Source: Trichoplusia ni (taxonomy: Eukaryota > Arthropoda > Insecta > Lepidoptera > Noctuidae). Taken from it: a stretch of 64,000 nucleotides of DNA. Of this stretch, positions 1 to 12,700 are shown piece by piece. Made by a program: the position numbers and the translations under genes. Position 1 is the first letter of the stretch, and the number at the start of each line of letters is the position of its first letter. The stretch is from the NCBI RefSeq assembly GCF_003590095.1, contig NC_039483.1, positions 4,464,001 through 4,528,000 of the forward strand. The letters are read 5' to 3'. Below the pieces are notes generated by a model. That model searched no databases. It had not been told where the DNA came from and saw nothing but the letters and a program-made list of their open reading frames with translations.

Positions 1-523
1 CTCATCTTTTTTTTTATTTCATTGAGCCCGATCTAGCCAGTCATTCACTAGAGTGATAACTTTTAAATTAACAACTGGTAACTGGGCTATGAGTGTGGTC
101 AGCAACAAAAAGTAAATCCAAGAAATTGAAGCCAACTTTGCAGAGGATATACAAAGTTTGCTTCAGTATTTAAATAATAGTTTTAAGAGCGAAATATCAA
201 ACACACGGAATAAATCCAAGACAAGAGAAAAATATGTACAAGAAAATAAACAATAAGGCAACATGATGTTGTAAAATAATACGTAATGTTAGAATGGGGT
301 GCATAGTTAAAATGGGGTGATAGACAAATTTTCGCGGTGTTGCCTATGTTGACGTGACGTGTTCTACGTGAAAACTAATTTTTGATTATTAAGTAATAAT
401 ATCTATTCGCACCGTTCTATCGTTATTTTATCTACTGATATGTTAATTAACTTAAATTTTCATTTGTTAAAATATATTATTATGTGAACATTAAAAAAGT
501 CTTGGATTTTATTCTGAACACAG

Positions 524-3500
524 GTGTGCTTGAGCTCTATAAACTGACTCCACTTGGCTACAATTCCAATATGTGTAATGATTGCGTGACTTCCAGATGT
601 CAAGAAGGTAAGTTTAATATAATTATACACATACACTAATAAAAATTAACAGTTTGTTTGTTCTTACTAATATGGGAAACTGCTGGCTTATTATAATGTT
701 GGATTGTCTCAGTTTTTACATCAGAAAGCTGTTGAAAAATAAAAAAAGGCTATAAACGAGTAAAAAACGACTATACAAAGGAAATTGACGGTATAAAAAA
801 TATCGTCTTTATCTCGCGGAGTTAAGGTTGAATTTGCTATAGTAACTTTACATTTACGCTTCGATGTAAAAGATTTGACTCTGTTGTAGTATGATATAAA
901 CCTAATTAACTAAGCAGTAAGCAAACATTTAAAATTTCAGACAGACTAAGATATAGATACATAGACAATATTAATTATATTTCTTCTTTTCTTATGGTTT
1001 ATAGACAACCTGGTTTTAAAGTCTCCAAACAACCCGTAGGCCTTAGACGTGGTTTTCAACAAACCCAAGAAAATAAACATATCTATGTTGGTTTTGCTCA
1101 TGATATTCTTCATCGTTTTTAGCCAGTGAAAACTACTTTCAATGCGCACATGAATTCAAAAAGACACCTACGACTTTTGATTTAGCAGTTTATCGATCAT
1201 ATCATAAGGCTATCACTGCATGCAACAATACATTTTACTATCGTGTACAAATACACAATATTAACTAGTTTAAATTTTCAGGAGTTTCTGCTGCGAGTTG
1301 TCTATATTTGTACGTCAGTTGGGCCGTAACGTAACCGGGCGTGAGACCGCGTCGAACAAGCAGACGGCGAGCAAGTCCTGTGCTCTGTCTGTCGTAAGGC
1401 AGCTTTACCATCTCGGTGTGATTGAGGCCTTCAGTGGCACGCTGAAGAAAGACAGGTGATTGGTTTTGACTTTATGATGACGATGGCAACGTGTGAAGTG
1501 AAAGTGGAAAATTGGTTTGATTCGAGAACTAAATTAATTTTACTAAAGCTTCCTTTTCTATAAAAAACCACTCTCGCATTGAGAATTTAATCCTTATGTC
1601 GCGGGAGTTTTGTAAACATTCATGTCATATGCACAAATATACCAAGACTCAGGGCAAGCATTCGCGGACCACACAAACACTTGTACTCCGCGGGGCTTGA
1701 TCCCGCGACACGTCACACGTGGCCTCAACCACTCGGCTATCTGTGCAATTTTCTTTGCAATCAACATTTGCATTAACCTGTGTATTATTTTGTCAGGTCT
1801 GGAGAAGGTATTATGAAGCCTTATCCGGTGGCCATAAGCCCAGCACTGGAACAACAACTGGAGGAGACACTAAAAGGTGTGCTATTTGTCAGTGTAATCT
1901 TAAAATGTCCCTTTCCTCTTCCTACAAACAAATAAAAGATTTCGGATATGTTTAAATGTTTTGATATTGCTTCTACCGCATTAGTCTTTTACTTTTTCAA
2001 TCGGGACTGAAATAATCTATAATAATATCAAGGATTCCATTTCCGACATTCCTAGCCCAGTTTACCGATGACCCAAAAAAGGTGGCTGGATCTTACTCGA
2101 TGCGGAAGGCGGAGGACCGGGTATTGTGGCAGAACTTGGAAGAGGTCCAGCAGTGCACCTCGATAGGCTGAATCCGATAGCCGAACTAGCATCATGGATT
2201 TAAGTAAATAACATTAAAACCAATTAACATCACCTACATCCTTTCCAGAACTTGAAATAGAACCAGTACAGGTGGACCTGTCTGGTCACTACTCGAGTGA
2301 GGATGGTCAGTCAGGGCTGACCCTGCTCCAGATGGACCGCGTGAAGGCCATGCGAGAGGCCCGCCCCACCCCCGGCGGCGTCGTGTCCTGGTCACCGCCG
2401 AAACCCAACTGGAATGCGTGGACTGGGTGTAATATTGGTAAGAGGCGATATACAATTGTTCATGAATTTAACTTTTAACGAGCAAAAAATACAGCAGCAT
2501 TTTTAATATCCTAAAAACCCGGGTAAAGTGTCAGTCAGACTTACAATATTGAAGGTTTCGTACAAATATAACAAATAAAAACAAATAAAAACAAATCTGT
2601 GAAAAATATAGGGCTGGCAACAAGGTGACTTTGAAGGTTATCTTTGATTTTGTTTTGAGTTTTTGTATAGAAAGTAATTTCAGAAATAGCTGTGAAAGTT
2701 TCAACTGCCCAGCTATAGAAGTTCATGATACAATTTCGTGACAGACGGACCGAGAAGCACCTTAGCCTGTCTGTTCGGGTTGCGTGCTTACCGTTTTTTT
2801 GTATGTAAACCTAAAAATGAAATGTATTCATGGTTAAGACTATTACTGGGAGTTAAATTACTCTATGTATGCCCTCCGAGTTGTCTTATAACAAATGTGT
2901 CTTCAGATGAAGGGCCACTGGCTACGACAAGTCTTGAGGACATCAGCGCTGACCTTGAGAAGCGCCACAGGGATATGTGCCAGAATAGTACATTGTATCA
3001 GGTTGGTAACATTATTATGGACCTCAAATAGAAAAATTTGGAAATTAAACTAGTTCCTTCCTGTATTTGACAGGTAATTTAATTTGTTATTGAAAACAGT
3101 TGTAACCTATTGCTATGTATTTTTATTTTCTACCTTTATATGCAACTTCGCGTAATCTGTTTCTGTTTTCTTGCCCTATAGTTTGCTTTTACTTTTGTCC
3201 CTTGTGTGTGTTGGCAATGTAATACAGGAGGTGGTCAATGTGTGCTTTATATAATGAAATGTTCAAAAAACAAAACTATTTCGTATTTTAACAGGAAAGT
3301 TTACGCGAAAGGGAAAAACTACCGGTGTACGGTATGAAGTCGCAAATCATGGAGGCTATCAATGAGAACCCAGTCATCATCATCAGAGGAAATACTGGCT
3401 GTGGAAAAACTACACAGGTATATTCAACTTGATACTTATATTATTATTTTTTTTATTTAAACTCTTAAATAAAACAATGTTTTTAGTTGTTTTTAAGTTT

Positions 3501-6500
3501 CCTTGACAAATATTGTTTAACACCAGGCTGTATTTAATGAATCGCTAATCGCTTAAAATATTTATAGCTGATGTATGTCTATAGCCAATATAACAAAAAA
3601 ATATGAAAATAACATTGAGGTTTACCAACAGTGTGGCCATATTTTTTGTGGCAAATACTTTTCCTCAAGCCGGCGCGAACTTTACTAGTGTTTTTTTGTT
3701 ACAACGTTACATATTCGCCGCAGGTATGCCAGTTCATCTTAGACGACTACATAGCGAGCGGGCAGGGCGCGTGGGCCAACGTGTGCGTGACTCAGCCGCG
3801 ACGTATCTCCGCCGTCAGCGTGGCCGAGAGGGTCGCCAGCGAGCGCTGCGAGGACCTGGCCAATAGCGTGGGGTAAATACTAATTCAATATTGATAAAAA
3901 TGATACTAGAAAATATATTTTTTTTTGGAGAAAAAGACTCTTTCTTCTAAAAGTGTTTCGGAGAGTTTTACAGTCTATTCTAAAATCGTGTGTAGGTTAA
4001 AGATAGATAAGGCTAGGTAAGGGTTTTTGTACTTACCCATGGATAACCATGTAGTAAAGTCTTATCTACTAAGTCTAGGTTATGTGCTTCGATTCACATA
4101 AAAGGACACATTAACATGATAGATATTTTTTCCAAATCAAGCCCTTCATTGTAAATATTATTATGTTACAAAAAAATGTTATTAATTTGTTTATTATTAT
4201 TAGCACAGTAAAAACAACATCGAACAACTAACACAAAACTAAACATAAAAATCACTCACCTATGCAGTCGTATCTCAACACTCCAAACATTTACAAAAAT
4301 CCCCTCCACTCATCAAAAAACATCAACTTTCAAAAAAACACTAACATACAACATTTTCCAGCTACTCAGTCCGCTTCGAGTCCTTCCTGCCGCGTCCATA
4401 CGGGTCCATAATGTTCTGTACCGTGGGAGTACTGCTACGTAAGCTCGAGGGTGGTCTACGTGGAGTCAGCCACGTCCTTGTCGACGAGGTTCACGAGAGG
4501 GACGCTGACACCGACTTCGCTCTTATCCTCTTAAGAGATATGGCCCATACGTACCCAGATTTGAGGATCATTCTCATGTCGGCAACAGTCGATACTACTT
4601 TGTTCACTCAGTATTTCGGAAATTGTCCTGTTATTGAGGTAAGTGCAGGATATGTTATAAAGACTGATCTGTAGTTAGTTAAAGTTATATAGGTTTCACG
4701 AATGACTTGAATGGAATTCTTATACGAGCGTAACTGTTTTTGTTCAACGTAAGTTCCCGTCAAATTAGCTGGCATATATTTTCATACCAAGATTAGCGGT
4801 TAATCAGTGATTGTGAAATAGGCGCTAAGTCAAAAGAACAAAGTGTATGTCAGTAAAACTAAACATAAACTAATACAGTCTTAAAAATGGGTGGTGGAAG
4901 TTCTAATACAAATCCTTTTTTTATTTTATTCCAATTTAAACCTAACGTTGTTTACACTAAGGTATATTTTATTTAATTAAAGACTATTCTTGTTCTACCT
5001 AGGTGCCAGGCCGCACGTTCCCCGTAAAGCAATACTTTCTAGAAGACTGTGTCGAGCTAACTAAGTTCGTGCCTCCGCCAGACACGCGCAAGCGCAAGGC
5101 ATCCGGCAAGAAGGCAAACAGCACCAATAATGATGACGACGATGATGATGAAGGTATAATAAGTTTATACAGGTGGTATAGAATAAGTGTTGTGGGTCCA
5201 CGTACTGGGCGCAACGGGTCGTAGGTTCGATTCCCGCGTAGGATAAGTATTGGTGTGATCCACAAATGCTCGTTTTGAGTCAGAGTGATCTCTCTCTCTC
5301 TCTCTCTCTTTCTGCACATAACCACTACTTCTTAAACTAAGATTTTAGCTGTGGAATTGAAGAGTCTTTTCACAGCTGTAAAATAAATAATGTTTGTATG
5401 TAATTAAAAGGTGGAGCGGAGGAACAAGATGAAGACTTGAACAAGAACTGTCAACTGTCCAGCAACTACTCCCCGGAAACATCACAAACCATGGCCAAGC
5501 TCTCTGAGAAAGATGTTAGTATATTATATTTGACTAAAGAATGGTTTTTGTTTAAGGATAGACTTTTTAAGCTTTGACCTAGGTTACTTCAATGACAAGA
5601 AAATATTAGTGTTTGTTTGATGAAACAATCGTTTAAACACCATCATCAAAATCTGTTCTGTGTTTGGGTTGTCTTTATGAGTTATCTAGTTGTACTCATA
5701 GTAAAAGTTTTGCTTAGTTTGAGGCTAGATGGCGTTGGTTGAAATTAGCTGAATATTTAGAAAAATAAAATATCTTATACTTTCCTTGGAAGTGGTCTGA
5801 CAGAGATAGACAATGACCAAGGAACTCCAAAGAAACTACACAATCCGTTTATAATAGCCCTTCCACGAACTCCGGTATAGCAATCAGGGTCACTAAATAC
5901 TAGACCAACAGGCCAGTCAAATATTTTAGTCTTGTTTGATATAACTTCACGAATGATTAAATAAAATGCCTTATTAATAAAAATCTTTCCATTACAGCTA
6001 AGTTTCGAACTTATCGAAGCAATTCTACAATATATAAGCAGCTTGGGAAGTGATGGCGCTGTGTTGGTGTTCCTCCCCGGGTGGAACCTTATCTTCGCGT
6101 TGGCCAAACATTTGTCCCAACATCGAGTGTTTGGCGACACGTCTAAGTATGTGATACTGCCGCTACACAGCCAAATCCCCAGGGACGATCAGAAGAAAGT
6201 GTTTATTACTCCACCGCCGGGTATGGTTAAGGTAATTATTTTTTGGTCTACGTCAATCTAACTTTATCCTATGACCTCAGCTGTGTTTACTTTTTATTCC
6301 AAACAAAAATACGAACATTCATTTTTAAAATATTTAGTTGGCATATTTGCCATAAGAGTGTTATAAATAAGGATGGCGTTAGCGTGCCCAACTACATTTT
6401 GCTATTTACAACAAATTGTCTTAACGTTTACCAATATCCATCCAAAATGTAAGTACACTAAACACTTGAATTGCAGACATGCGCGAGTTCTGTAAGTTAA

Positions 6501-9500
6501 CTCTTGAAAGTTAATCAATTTGTTTTATAATATACGTTTCTCGTGATATTCAAAATGACTTCCTATTGGATTATATATTTATGGACCTGGACTCAAAAAT
6601 ATGAAACTTCGAAAAGCGTTCTGATTTTTGAGTTTTGCGACTTAAATATGACCTTTTCAATACTTATTATTTTAAACTATTCTTACCATTAACTAGTTTG
6701 AACCCTTTTTGTTAAATTATTCACCCAATTCCCATAATTTTCGTATCCAGGTGATATTATCAACGAACATAGCGGAGACATCGATCACGATCAACGACGT
6801 CGTCTACGTGATCGACTCGTGCAAGGCCAAGATGAAGCTGTTCACGTCACACAACAATATGACGTCATACGCCACTGTCTGGGCCAGCAGGACTAATCTG
6901 GAACAGGTGATTTGTAAATTTATTTATTTATAGCTGTATTAGCTGTTGCAGGCGGTACCGCCCAGGAACATAGGATAAAATTGATATTTACATACATTTT
7001 GATGCTGATGAAAAAGCAATCTGTACTACATTCATTAATACAATATCAATTACTTTCTTAATTCTCCAGCGTAAAGGTCGCGCCGGTCGTGTCCGCCCCG
7101 GCGTTTGCTTCACGCTGTGCTCTCGCGCGCGCTACGACAAACTCGACGAACATCAAACTGCTGAGATGTTCCGCACACCACTACACGAACTGGCTCTGAG
7201 GTACGTTAATATGAGTACTTTACCGCATAATTAGGACCAGGCACGTGTCCATTAAGTGCTGATGCCTGTCGGACCAACGGGATTGTCTGAAAAAGTTATC
7301 GCAACCCTTTTACACGAAGGGTGAAGAAGTGAATACACCCGTGTTCTTTTCTGGGTTTTAGTGAGTAAAAGTTTGATATTCTCTTGCGATCAAACCAAAG
7401 GTGAGAAGTCATTTGATAGTGTTTCGTCAGAAAAAAAATAAAGATTGATATCTTTAATTTTTTCATTATCATAAGTCTACTTCTGAATGTGGCCATATTT
7501 TGTTGTGACGTTGTATACCCATATTTTTCTATTAGAATCTATATGTCTGAATATATACTATATTAAAATGTGTTTTATGTGTATGACTGCGCCGCGCGAC
7601 TTGTCCAACTAGTAAAAAAAAGTATTAAACTAGCCCTGTCTCCTTTCACTTGTCTCCCATCTATAGTACTTAACAATGACATAAAAAAGAACTCAGTTTC
7701 GTTCTTGAAGGTGGTCATATGATATTCAAGTGTTACCAAACTCCCCCCAGCATCAAGCTGCTCCGGCTGGGCAGTATCGGGCACTTCCTGTCGAAGGCCC
7801 CCGAGCCGCCGCCGCTGGACGCCGTCATCGAGGCCGAGGCGCTGCTGCGGGAGCTGGCCTGCCTCGACGCGGGGGACAACCTCACGCCGCTCGGGACCAT
7901 ACTCGCCAAGCTGCCTATAGGTACACTAGCAACTAGGATAGTTTTTGTTGACCTAGCACAGGTTACGGTGATAAAAACAGAAGATTAGGCTGGTGAAATA
8001 TTTTTGTGTGTGTGTGTGTGATCTCCACTGTCTGATTTCCTGTTTCGGGGAGTCGATTTTCCAACTTACAAAAACAAAATGAGCATTCAAAATCAAAATT
8101 AAAAGTGTTATTTCAAATAGGTTGTTTTCCAGGCACGTTTAAAACGTTATAATAATGACTCTAGTTGCACGGTTCCATTTCATTCTAATGGAGAAGAACC
8201 GGCAAGAAACGTCATAAGACTTAATTATTATATTAAAACTTAATAGAGCGCTGTTATTTGTCAGTATGAAGACAACTGCCTTCATCAGATTATACCCTTT
8301 TCAAGTCACGACTTACGCAACAACTAAATAGGGACTTGGACACTAGTCTTAACTAATAATGGTTCTGTATCATTATATTTTTAAGACCATCATGTACATT
8401 ATGGAACGCAATAAATTATTGAGTATTGAGAGTAGGTATCCAGTAAATGTTTTTTTTTCATGTTTATTGTATTTTTCCCCAGAGCCGCGTCTAGGCAAGA
8501 TGATGGTGCTGGGCTTCGTGTTGGGCGTGGGCGACGCTCTTACCACAATGGCGGCCAACTCAACGACCTTCCCGGAGATCTTCATAGTGGAGGGTCGCCG
8601 TCGCCTGTCCAACCACCAGAGGGCGCTAGCGGGGGACAGGGCGTCGGACCATGTCGCCATGCTGAATGCTTTTCAAGTTAGTACTGAATTTAAACACTGG
8701 TAAATGTTTATGAATGAAAATATTTTATTTGGTATGGGGCAATTGCAGCATGTTGTTATATATCCGGGCTTTTTTCTTGCTCTTACTATAAACATCCAAT
8801 GAAAATTGTTAACTAATTAATTGCTCTCAAAATGTTGTCTTTAAATTATACGTGTTTCTCCAAGCTTGATGTAGAATGTTACTTTTTTCTATAAAAAAAT
8901 ATGTAAGATAATGAAACGTCTTGATTATTTGTCAAACATTGCACGACTTTGAAACTTTGAGTTCTTTCGAATGTTACTTTTTTTGAAATGTCTCTTTGTT
9001 GAAATGTACGATTAACCTAATGCATATTAAATTAGTCTATTAACATTGTACGAATATAATCATTTCACCAGATGTGGGAACGAGAGCACGCGAAGGGCGA
9101 GGACGCTGAGATGCGCTGGTGCGAGTGGAAGGGGCTGCAGCCCACCACCATGAGGGTCACCTCCGAGGCCAAGTACCAGCTTACTAGTGAGTCATTATAC
9201 TAATCTTTGTACAATACATACGAATCGAAAATTTTAGTGTAGAAGTATCATCGATAAAATTAACCTAATTGATGTGATAAATGTAAGTTACCTTTTTTGT
9301 ATCTAGATCTAGTAAATGAGTGAAAATTATCTTACAAATCGTGTGTAATTTCATCTTTATGCTTCGCCGCCCTAATTAGTAAAGTTTAGCGATCAGCTTG
9401 TCGCCCCCTTTATCAGTAGTTCGCCGGAACAGTTCTACGCTAGCTATCCCGGTCTACTCAGTGATACTACTTAACCTAAACTTTTATTTTGAACAAAATA

Positions 9501-12269
9501 CTCTATATAATATTTTAAGAAAATCTGGTCGAGCCTTCGACGATAAGATACACCGGTTTTTTGTGTAGTTACCTACTTTTTGCATTGTGCAGGTATTCTC
9601 TAAACAATGCCATGTCATTTATTTATTTATGCTTACCTGATGTTTGTCTTTATGTCATTATTACTATTTTCCTTGTTTTTGTTATTACTATTTTCGTAAC
9701 TGGATCAATATTCGCACGTCACTTAGGTGATCACTGAAAATCCGCGCCGAGTTATGGTCCGCGCCATACCACGGCACAATGCTGAGTGGTCACCTACTGG
9801 TCGCATTTGACCTTTATATTATTTATATTAAAATGTTATAAATACATTTGTTTGCATAAGTCTCTGTGACAGATAAATATTTTTTCTTTCTATATTTTAT
9901 TTAAAATAGGCCCTATTCCAGGCACTTAAAAAACCTGATAGTACTGATTATAGTTTCGCGAATATGACAAAATAAGGATTTAATTTAACTTAATGTCCAT
10001 CGTACCTTCAAACTACAATTTCAAACTGTACACTCAATTTTTCAGATATCCTAACAACAACGATAGGTTTCTCCGAAGAGTGTTGTGTGCCACAACGCTG
10101 GCACCCCACCGGTTCAGACCCCACCTTGGACCTGGTCATCGCGCTCATGTGTATGGGACTCTACCCTAATGTGTGCTTACATCAGGGGAAGAGAAAGGTT
10201 CGTTAAATACCATTGATTTTTTTTTTGAGTCCACTTTTACTACGAGTTAAAAAATATTTCTACTAATTCCAATCAAGTTTGAGTGGCTACATCAAAAGTT
10301 TTTATTTCAAATAGACCGCTTTTCAGGCACTTTTAAAACGTTATAATAATTACTGTAAGTACGCGGTTCCAAAATGTAATTCCTATTGGAGAAGAATCGG
10401 CAAGAAATTCTACTTTCTATAAAGTTTTCTAGTACTTTTTTTACTTAACATGTTAACGAATTGACGATAGCAAATCCGGCCCTTAATTAAATAAAGTGCG
10501 CTATGTTCTGTTGAAAAGCTTTTTAGTAAATAAATTACTTTGATTATAAAAGACTTACTTCTTAGTAATTACTACTAAATGATATAATATCTGTCCAGGT
10601 TCTGACGACGGAAGGCAAGCCGGCGGTGATCCACAAGACATCGGTGAACTGCAGCAACCAGGAGCAGCGCTTCCCGTGTCCGCTGTTCGTGTTCGGCGAG
10701 AAGGTCCGCATGCGCGCCATCTCCTGCAAGCAGACCACCATGGTGGCGCCGCTGCATCTGCTGCTGTTCGCCTGCAGGAAGGTCGAGTGGGTACGTATAT
10801 CATAAAACATTTGAAAATATTTTATATAAACTAGCTATTGCTTGCGAGTTCCTCCGCTATATCAAAAATATACTTACCCACCTTTAAAGAAGCAGGTAAA
10901 AAGTATGTCCATAGCAAATTTCATTAAAATTGGTCTCCCCTTTTGGTTTGATGGAGGTTACAAAGAAACAAACACTTACATACGTTTGCGTTTGTATTAT
11001 AAACAAGCGTTATTACGTTTTGGAAAATATAAGCATGTGTTTATGGGTATTCGGGTAGTCTTAATGGTAAAAGTGGTAAAATGGCAAAAATGGCAAAAAG
11101 AGATATAATATATCTCTTTTTGCCATTTGATTCCACTGTTTGGAGACTTTTGTTGAGGAAGGAAGCAGTCTTTGACAGTAGTGGGACACTTACGGCTATT
11201 GTCATGTATTAATATACATATACAAAAAGACCACTATAAATGTCTGAGTTACCCTCCCCTAACTTAACAAACACAACGTTTCAGATTGACAACGTGGTCC
11301 GCCTGGACAACTGGCTGAACTTCGACATGAAGCCGAGCACGGCGGCGCTGGTGATCGCGCTGCGGCCCGCCGTCGAGAAGATCGTCGAGCGCGCCGCCGC
11401 AGAACCTGACGCCGCGCTACACTTCTCGCCTATTGAACAAAAGGTTGGCTGTGCTTTGGTGTTATTCTATATCCAATGTTAAAAAAAAATGGTTATGTTA
11501 TATTTCTCGGGGTAACGTACTTACCGTAGGTGTCGTTAATTACAAAATGAAATGCGGTGTCTACTTTTTTGCGAGTCTTAAAGAATAATTTGAGTTTATA
11601 TTTTAACATGTGCTTTAAGATTGCTTAGTTTAATACAAACGTCTTTCATACTTCCAATGGAATGGCGTGCTTAGATAAAGATATTAAGAAATTTACCCTC
11701 AAATCTGTCTGTATGAAACTTAATATTCTTTGTACCTATGGTTGTAGGTAATCGACTGCGTGAAATCGCTATGCATCGTGGACGCGGGCGACTACAACAT
11801 CCAGCGCGAGACCAGCACACCGACGTTCAGGATGGACGGCGCCAAGCGAGGCAACCGCGGCTGGGGGACCACCGGGCCCCGCGGCGGCTTCGGCGGACAA
11901 GGGTTCGGCGCCAACCAGGGCTTCGGCGGAAACAGAGGTGGATTCGGCGGAACTAGAGGCGGCTTTGGCGGGAACCGAGGCGGTTTTGGAAGCGGCAATC
12001 AGGGCGGCTTCGGCAATGAAGGTCAAGGTGGCTTCGGAGGTGGATTCCAGGGCGGTTTCCGAGGTTCAGGCGGTTTCGGCAGCAACCAAGGAGGTTTTGG
12101 CGGTAACCAAGGTGGTTTCGGCGATAACCAAGGTGGTTTCGGTAGCAACCAAAGTGGTAACGGTTTCGGCCGCGGTGGATTTGGCAGCCGAGGGTTCGGT
12201 AATACAGGTTTCGGAAACCGCGGCTATGGTAACAGTGGCTTTAGAAGAGGCGGACGCGGATATTGGTGA
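524..12269 (+). CDS. mle: Maleless/DHX9-type DExH-box RNA helicase (5' end missing)
   Basis: ATP-dependent RNA/DNA helicase of the DHX9 family; in flies it remodels roX RNA for dosage compensation. Exons: 524-572, 1282-1455, 1797-1876, 2249-2437, 2907-3001, 3295-3417, 3724-3872, 4362-4638, 5003-5153, 5411-5514, 5998-6231, 6751-6906, 7070-7200, 7751-7920, 8483-8676, 9072-9186, 10046-10197, 10599-10790, 11285-11443, 11748-12269. Phases agree at every junction, giving about 1138 codons. The first two exons encode the second dsRNA-binding domain (ELSIFVRQLGR, SCALSVVRQLYHLGVIEAFSG). Next come Walker A GNTGCGKTT, the DEVH box (VDEVHERD), MSAT, STNIAETSIT and QRKGRAGR, then the HA2/OB region and a Gly-rich tail ending in YW. 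The first dsRNA-binding domain and start codon must lie upstream of the window. AATAAA lies at 12335-12340. Family assignment is very secure; the first listed exon is less so because a second donor competes at 608. Confidence 0.95.
1560..1745 (-). mobile_element. tRNA-derived SINE-like copy (family A)
   Basis: Read on the minus strand it has a tRNA-like head (gccgagtggttgaggcc), a B-box-like 'gggatcaagcccc', then the family body with 'gaatgcttgccctgagtct' and a tail ending near 'cgcgacataaggattaaattc'. It sits in an mle intron. Similar copies lie at about 5165, 30289, 45552, 52240, 56040 and 56523. Confidence 0.65.
2046..2192 (+). mobile_element. Relic of a LINE open reading frame 3' end
   Basis: Within an mle intron. 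The run 'aaaaaaggtggctgg' through 'tcgataggctgaatccg' resembles the end of a non-LTR retrotransposon reverse-transcriptase ORF common in moths; one frame keeps an AEDRVLW-like stretch and a stop. It is short, 5'-truncated and decayed. A similar fragment ending in 'cagtgtccataggctga' lies near 58690-58717. Confidence 0.45.
5165..5330 (+). mobile_element. SINE-like copy (family A) with CT microsatellite
   Basis: Begins only about 10 nt after the donor of the mle exon ending at 5153. It has a B-box-like 'ggttcgattcccgcg' followed by the family body 'gtgtgatccacaaatgctcg'. The body is interrupted by a CT-repeat at about 5289-5309, so the tail is altered. Confidence 0.6.
5636..5735 (+). mobile_element. 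SINE-like fragment (family B tail)
   Basis: Contains 'ctgttctgtgtttgggtt', 'ctcatagtaaaagttttgct' and 'tttgaggctagatggcgtt', the 3' portion of the family seen complete at 32909-33175. It lies in an mle intron. Confidence 0.5.
5848..5925 (-). mobile_element. SINE-like fragment (family B head, inverted)
   Basis: The minus strand reads a tRNA-like head (ggcctgttggtctagtattt) and 'tataccggagttcgtgg', matching the heads of the copies at 27603-27825 and 29462-29690. It faces the fragment at 5636-5735, so this intron holds two pieces in opposite orientation. Confidence 0.5.
8004..8019. repeat. (GT)n microsatellite
   Basis: Eight GT units in the mle intron after the exon ending at 7920. Confidence 0.8.
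8115..8215 (+). repeat. Dispersed repeat E, copy 1
   Basis: Shares 'atttcaaatag', 'ttttccaggcac', 'aaaacgttataataat', 'ggttcca' and 'ggagaagaaccggcaagaaa' with the copy at 10300-10420. It lies in an mle intron. Class unknown. Confidence 0.6.
10300..10420 (+). repeat. Dispersed repeat E, copy 2
   Basis: Same ordered blocks as the copy at 8115-8215, about 2.2 kb away in another mle intron. A shorter relic of its start (aaaataggccctattccagg) is at about 9902-9925. Confidence 0.6.
10839..10990 (+). repeat. Degraded 'gcggcttcgc' type dispersed repeat (family D)
   Basis: Contains 'gcaaatttcattaaaattgg' and a terminal 'cttacatacgtttgcgtttgtatta', corresponding to the better-preserved element at 42131-42350. 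It is in an mle intron, about 100 nt before the perfect hairpin. Confidence 0.45.
11088..11128. repeat. Perfect 20-bp inverted repeat with 1-nt spacer
   Basis: Left arm 11088-11107 and right arm 11109-11128 are exact reverse complements around a single A at 11108. It lies in the mle intron between 10791 and 11284. In RNA it would form a near-blunt hairpin; in DNA a cruciform. An additional partial copy of the left-arm core (atggcaaaaa) precedes it at 11081. Confidence 0.9.
11875..12262 (+). repeat. GGFG-type low-complexity repeat in the mle C-terminus
   Basis: The last mle exon encodes about 18 imperfect copies of a Gly-Gly-Phe-Gly unit separated by Asn/Gln/Ser/Arg. The DNA is a degenerate minisatellite of roughly 21-27 bp periods. 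DHX9 proteins normally end in an RGG-type single-stranded nucleic-acid-binding tail; here RG pairs are sparse in the middle and concentrated at the end (RGGFGSRG, RRGGRG). The repeat creates long open frames on both strands that are not genes. Confidence 0.85.
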
Positions 12270-12334
12270 CCATTTCAGTAAATAGTAGGTATAATAGTGA
12301 CAAATTGTGTGATCCCAGAGTCACTAAACTTAGA

Positions 12335-12340
12335 AATAAA
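12335..12340 (+). terminator. Poly(A) signal of mle
   Basis: AATAAA 66 nt after the mle stop codon. The roadblock gene on the other strand has its own signal (TTTATT on the + strand at 12364-12369), so the two genes end tail to tail and their 3' ends may overlap slightly. Confidence 0.7.
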
Positions 12341-12700
12341 TTAATACCATAATATTTGACTGTTTTATTTATCATTGGAATACAATAAAAATTAGAATAA
12401 ATTGAAACGATATGTTATACATGCATTAAACTAATAAATAACAAGGAAAAATATAATTAATTTCACATCAGCACAAAATAAGCAAAGGATTCTTCACACG
12501 GCGCAGCTGACGATTTAATGCGATATAACGACTACAGTTAATGCTAAAACCGTGTGAAAGTAGCTAAATTACAATAAATTAAGAAAACAAGGAAACATGA
12601 TTGAATTATAGAAGCAAACACTATTACTAAAAGCCGCGTAAAACAGCATTTAAGTCAAATTGTAAATAAAAAAAAGTTGGCTAAAAAGCCAAAGCCTTCG

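Noticed and set aside
110..256. Open stretch of about 48 codons without ATG upstream of the first mle exon
   Set aside because: It lacks convincing splice sites and does not resemble the DHX9 linker; in AT-rich DNA such a length occurs by chance.
10555..10810. Antisense open frames over a GC-rich mle exon
   Set aside because: They mirror codon bias of the real exon (TTCGVFGEK-type helicase core on the plus strand) and have no family features.
11769..12285. Additional open frames on both strands across the GGFG repeat
   Set aside because: Repetitive GC-rich DNA is open in several frames; only the frame continuing the helicase ends sensibly (YW stop).
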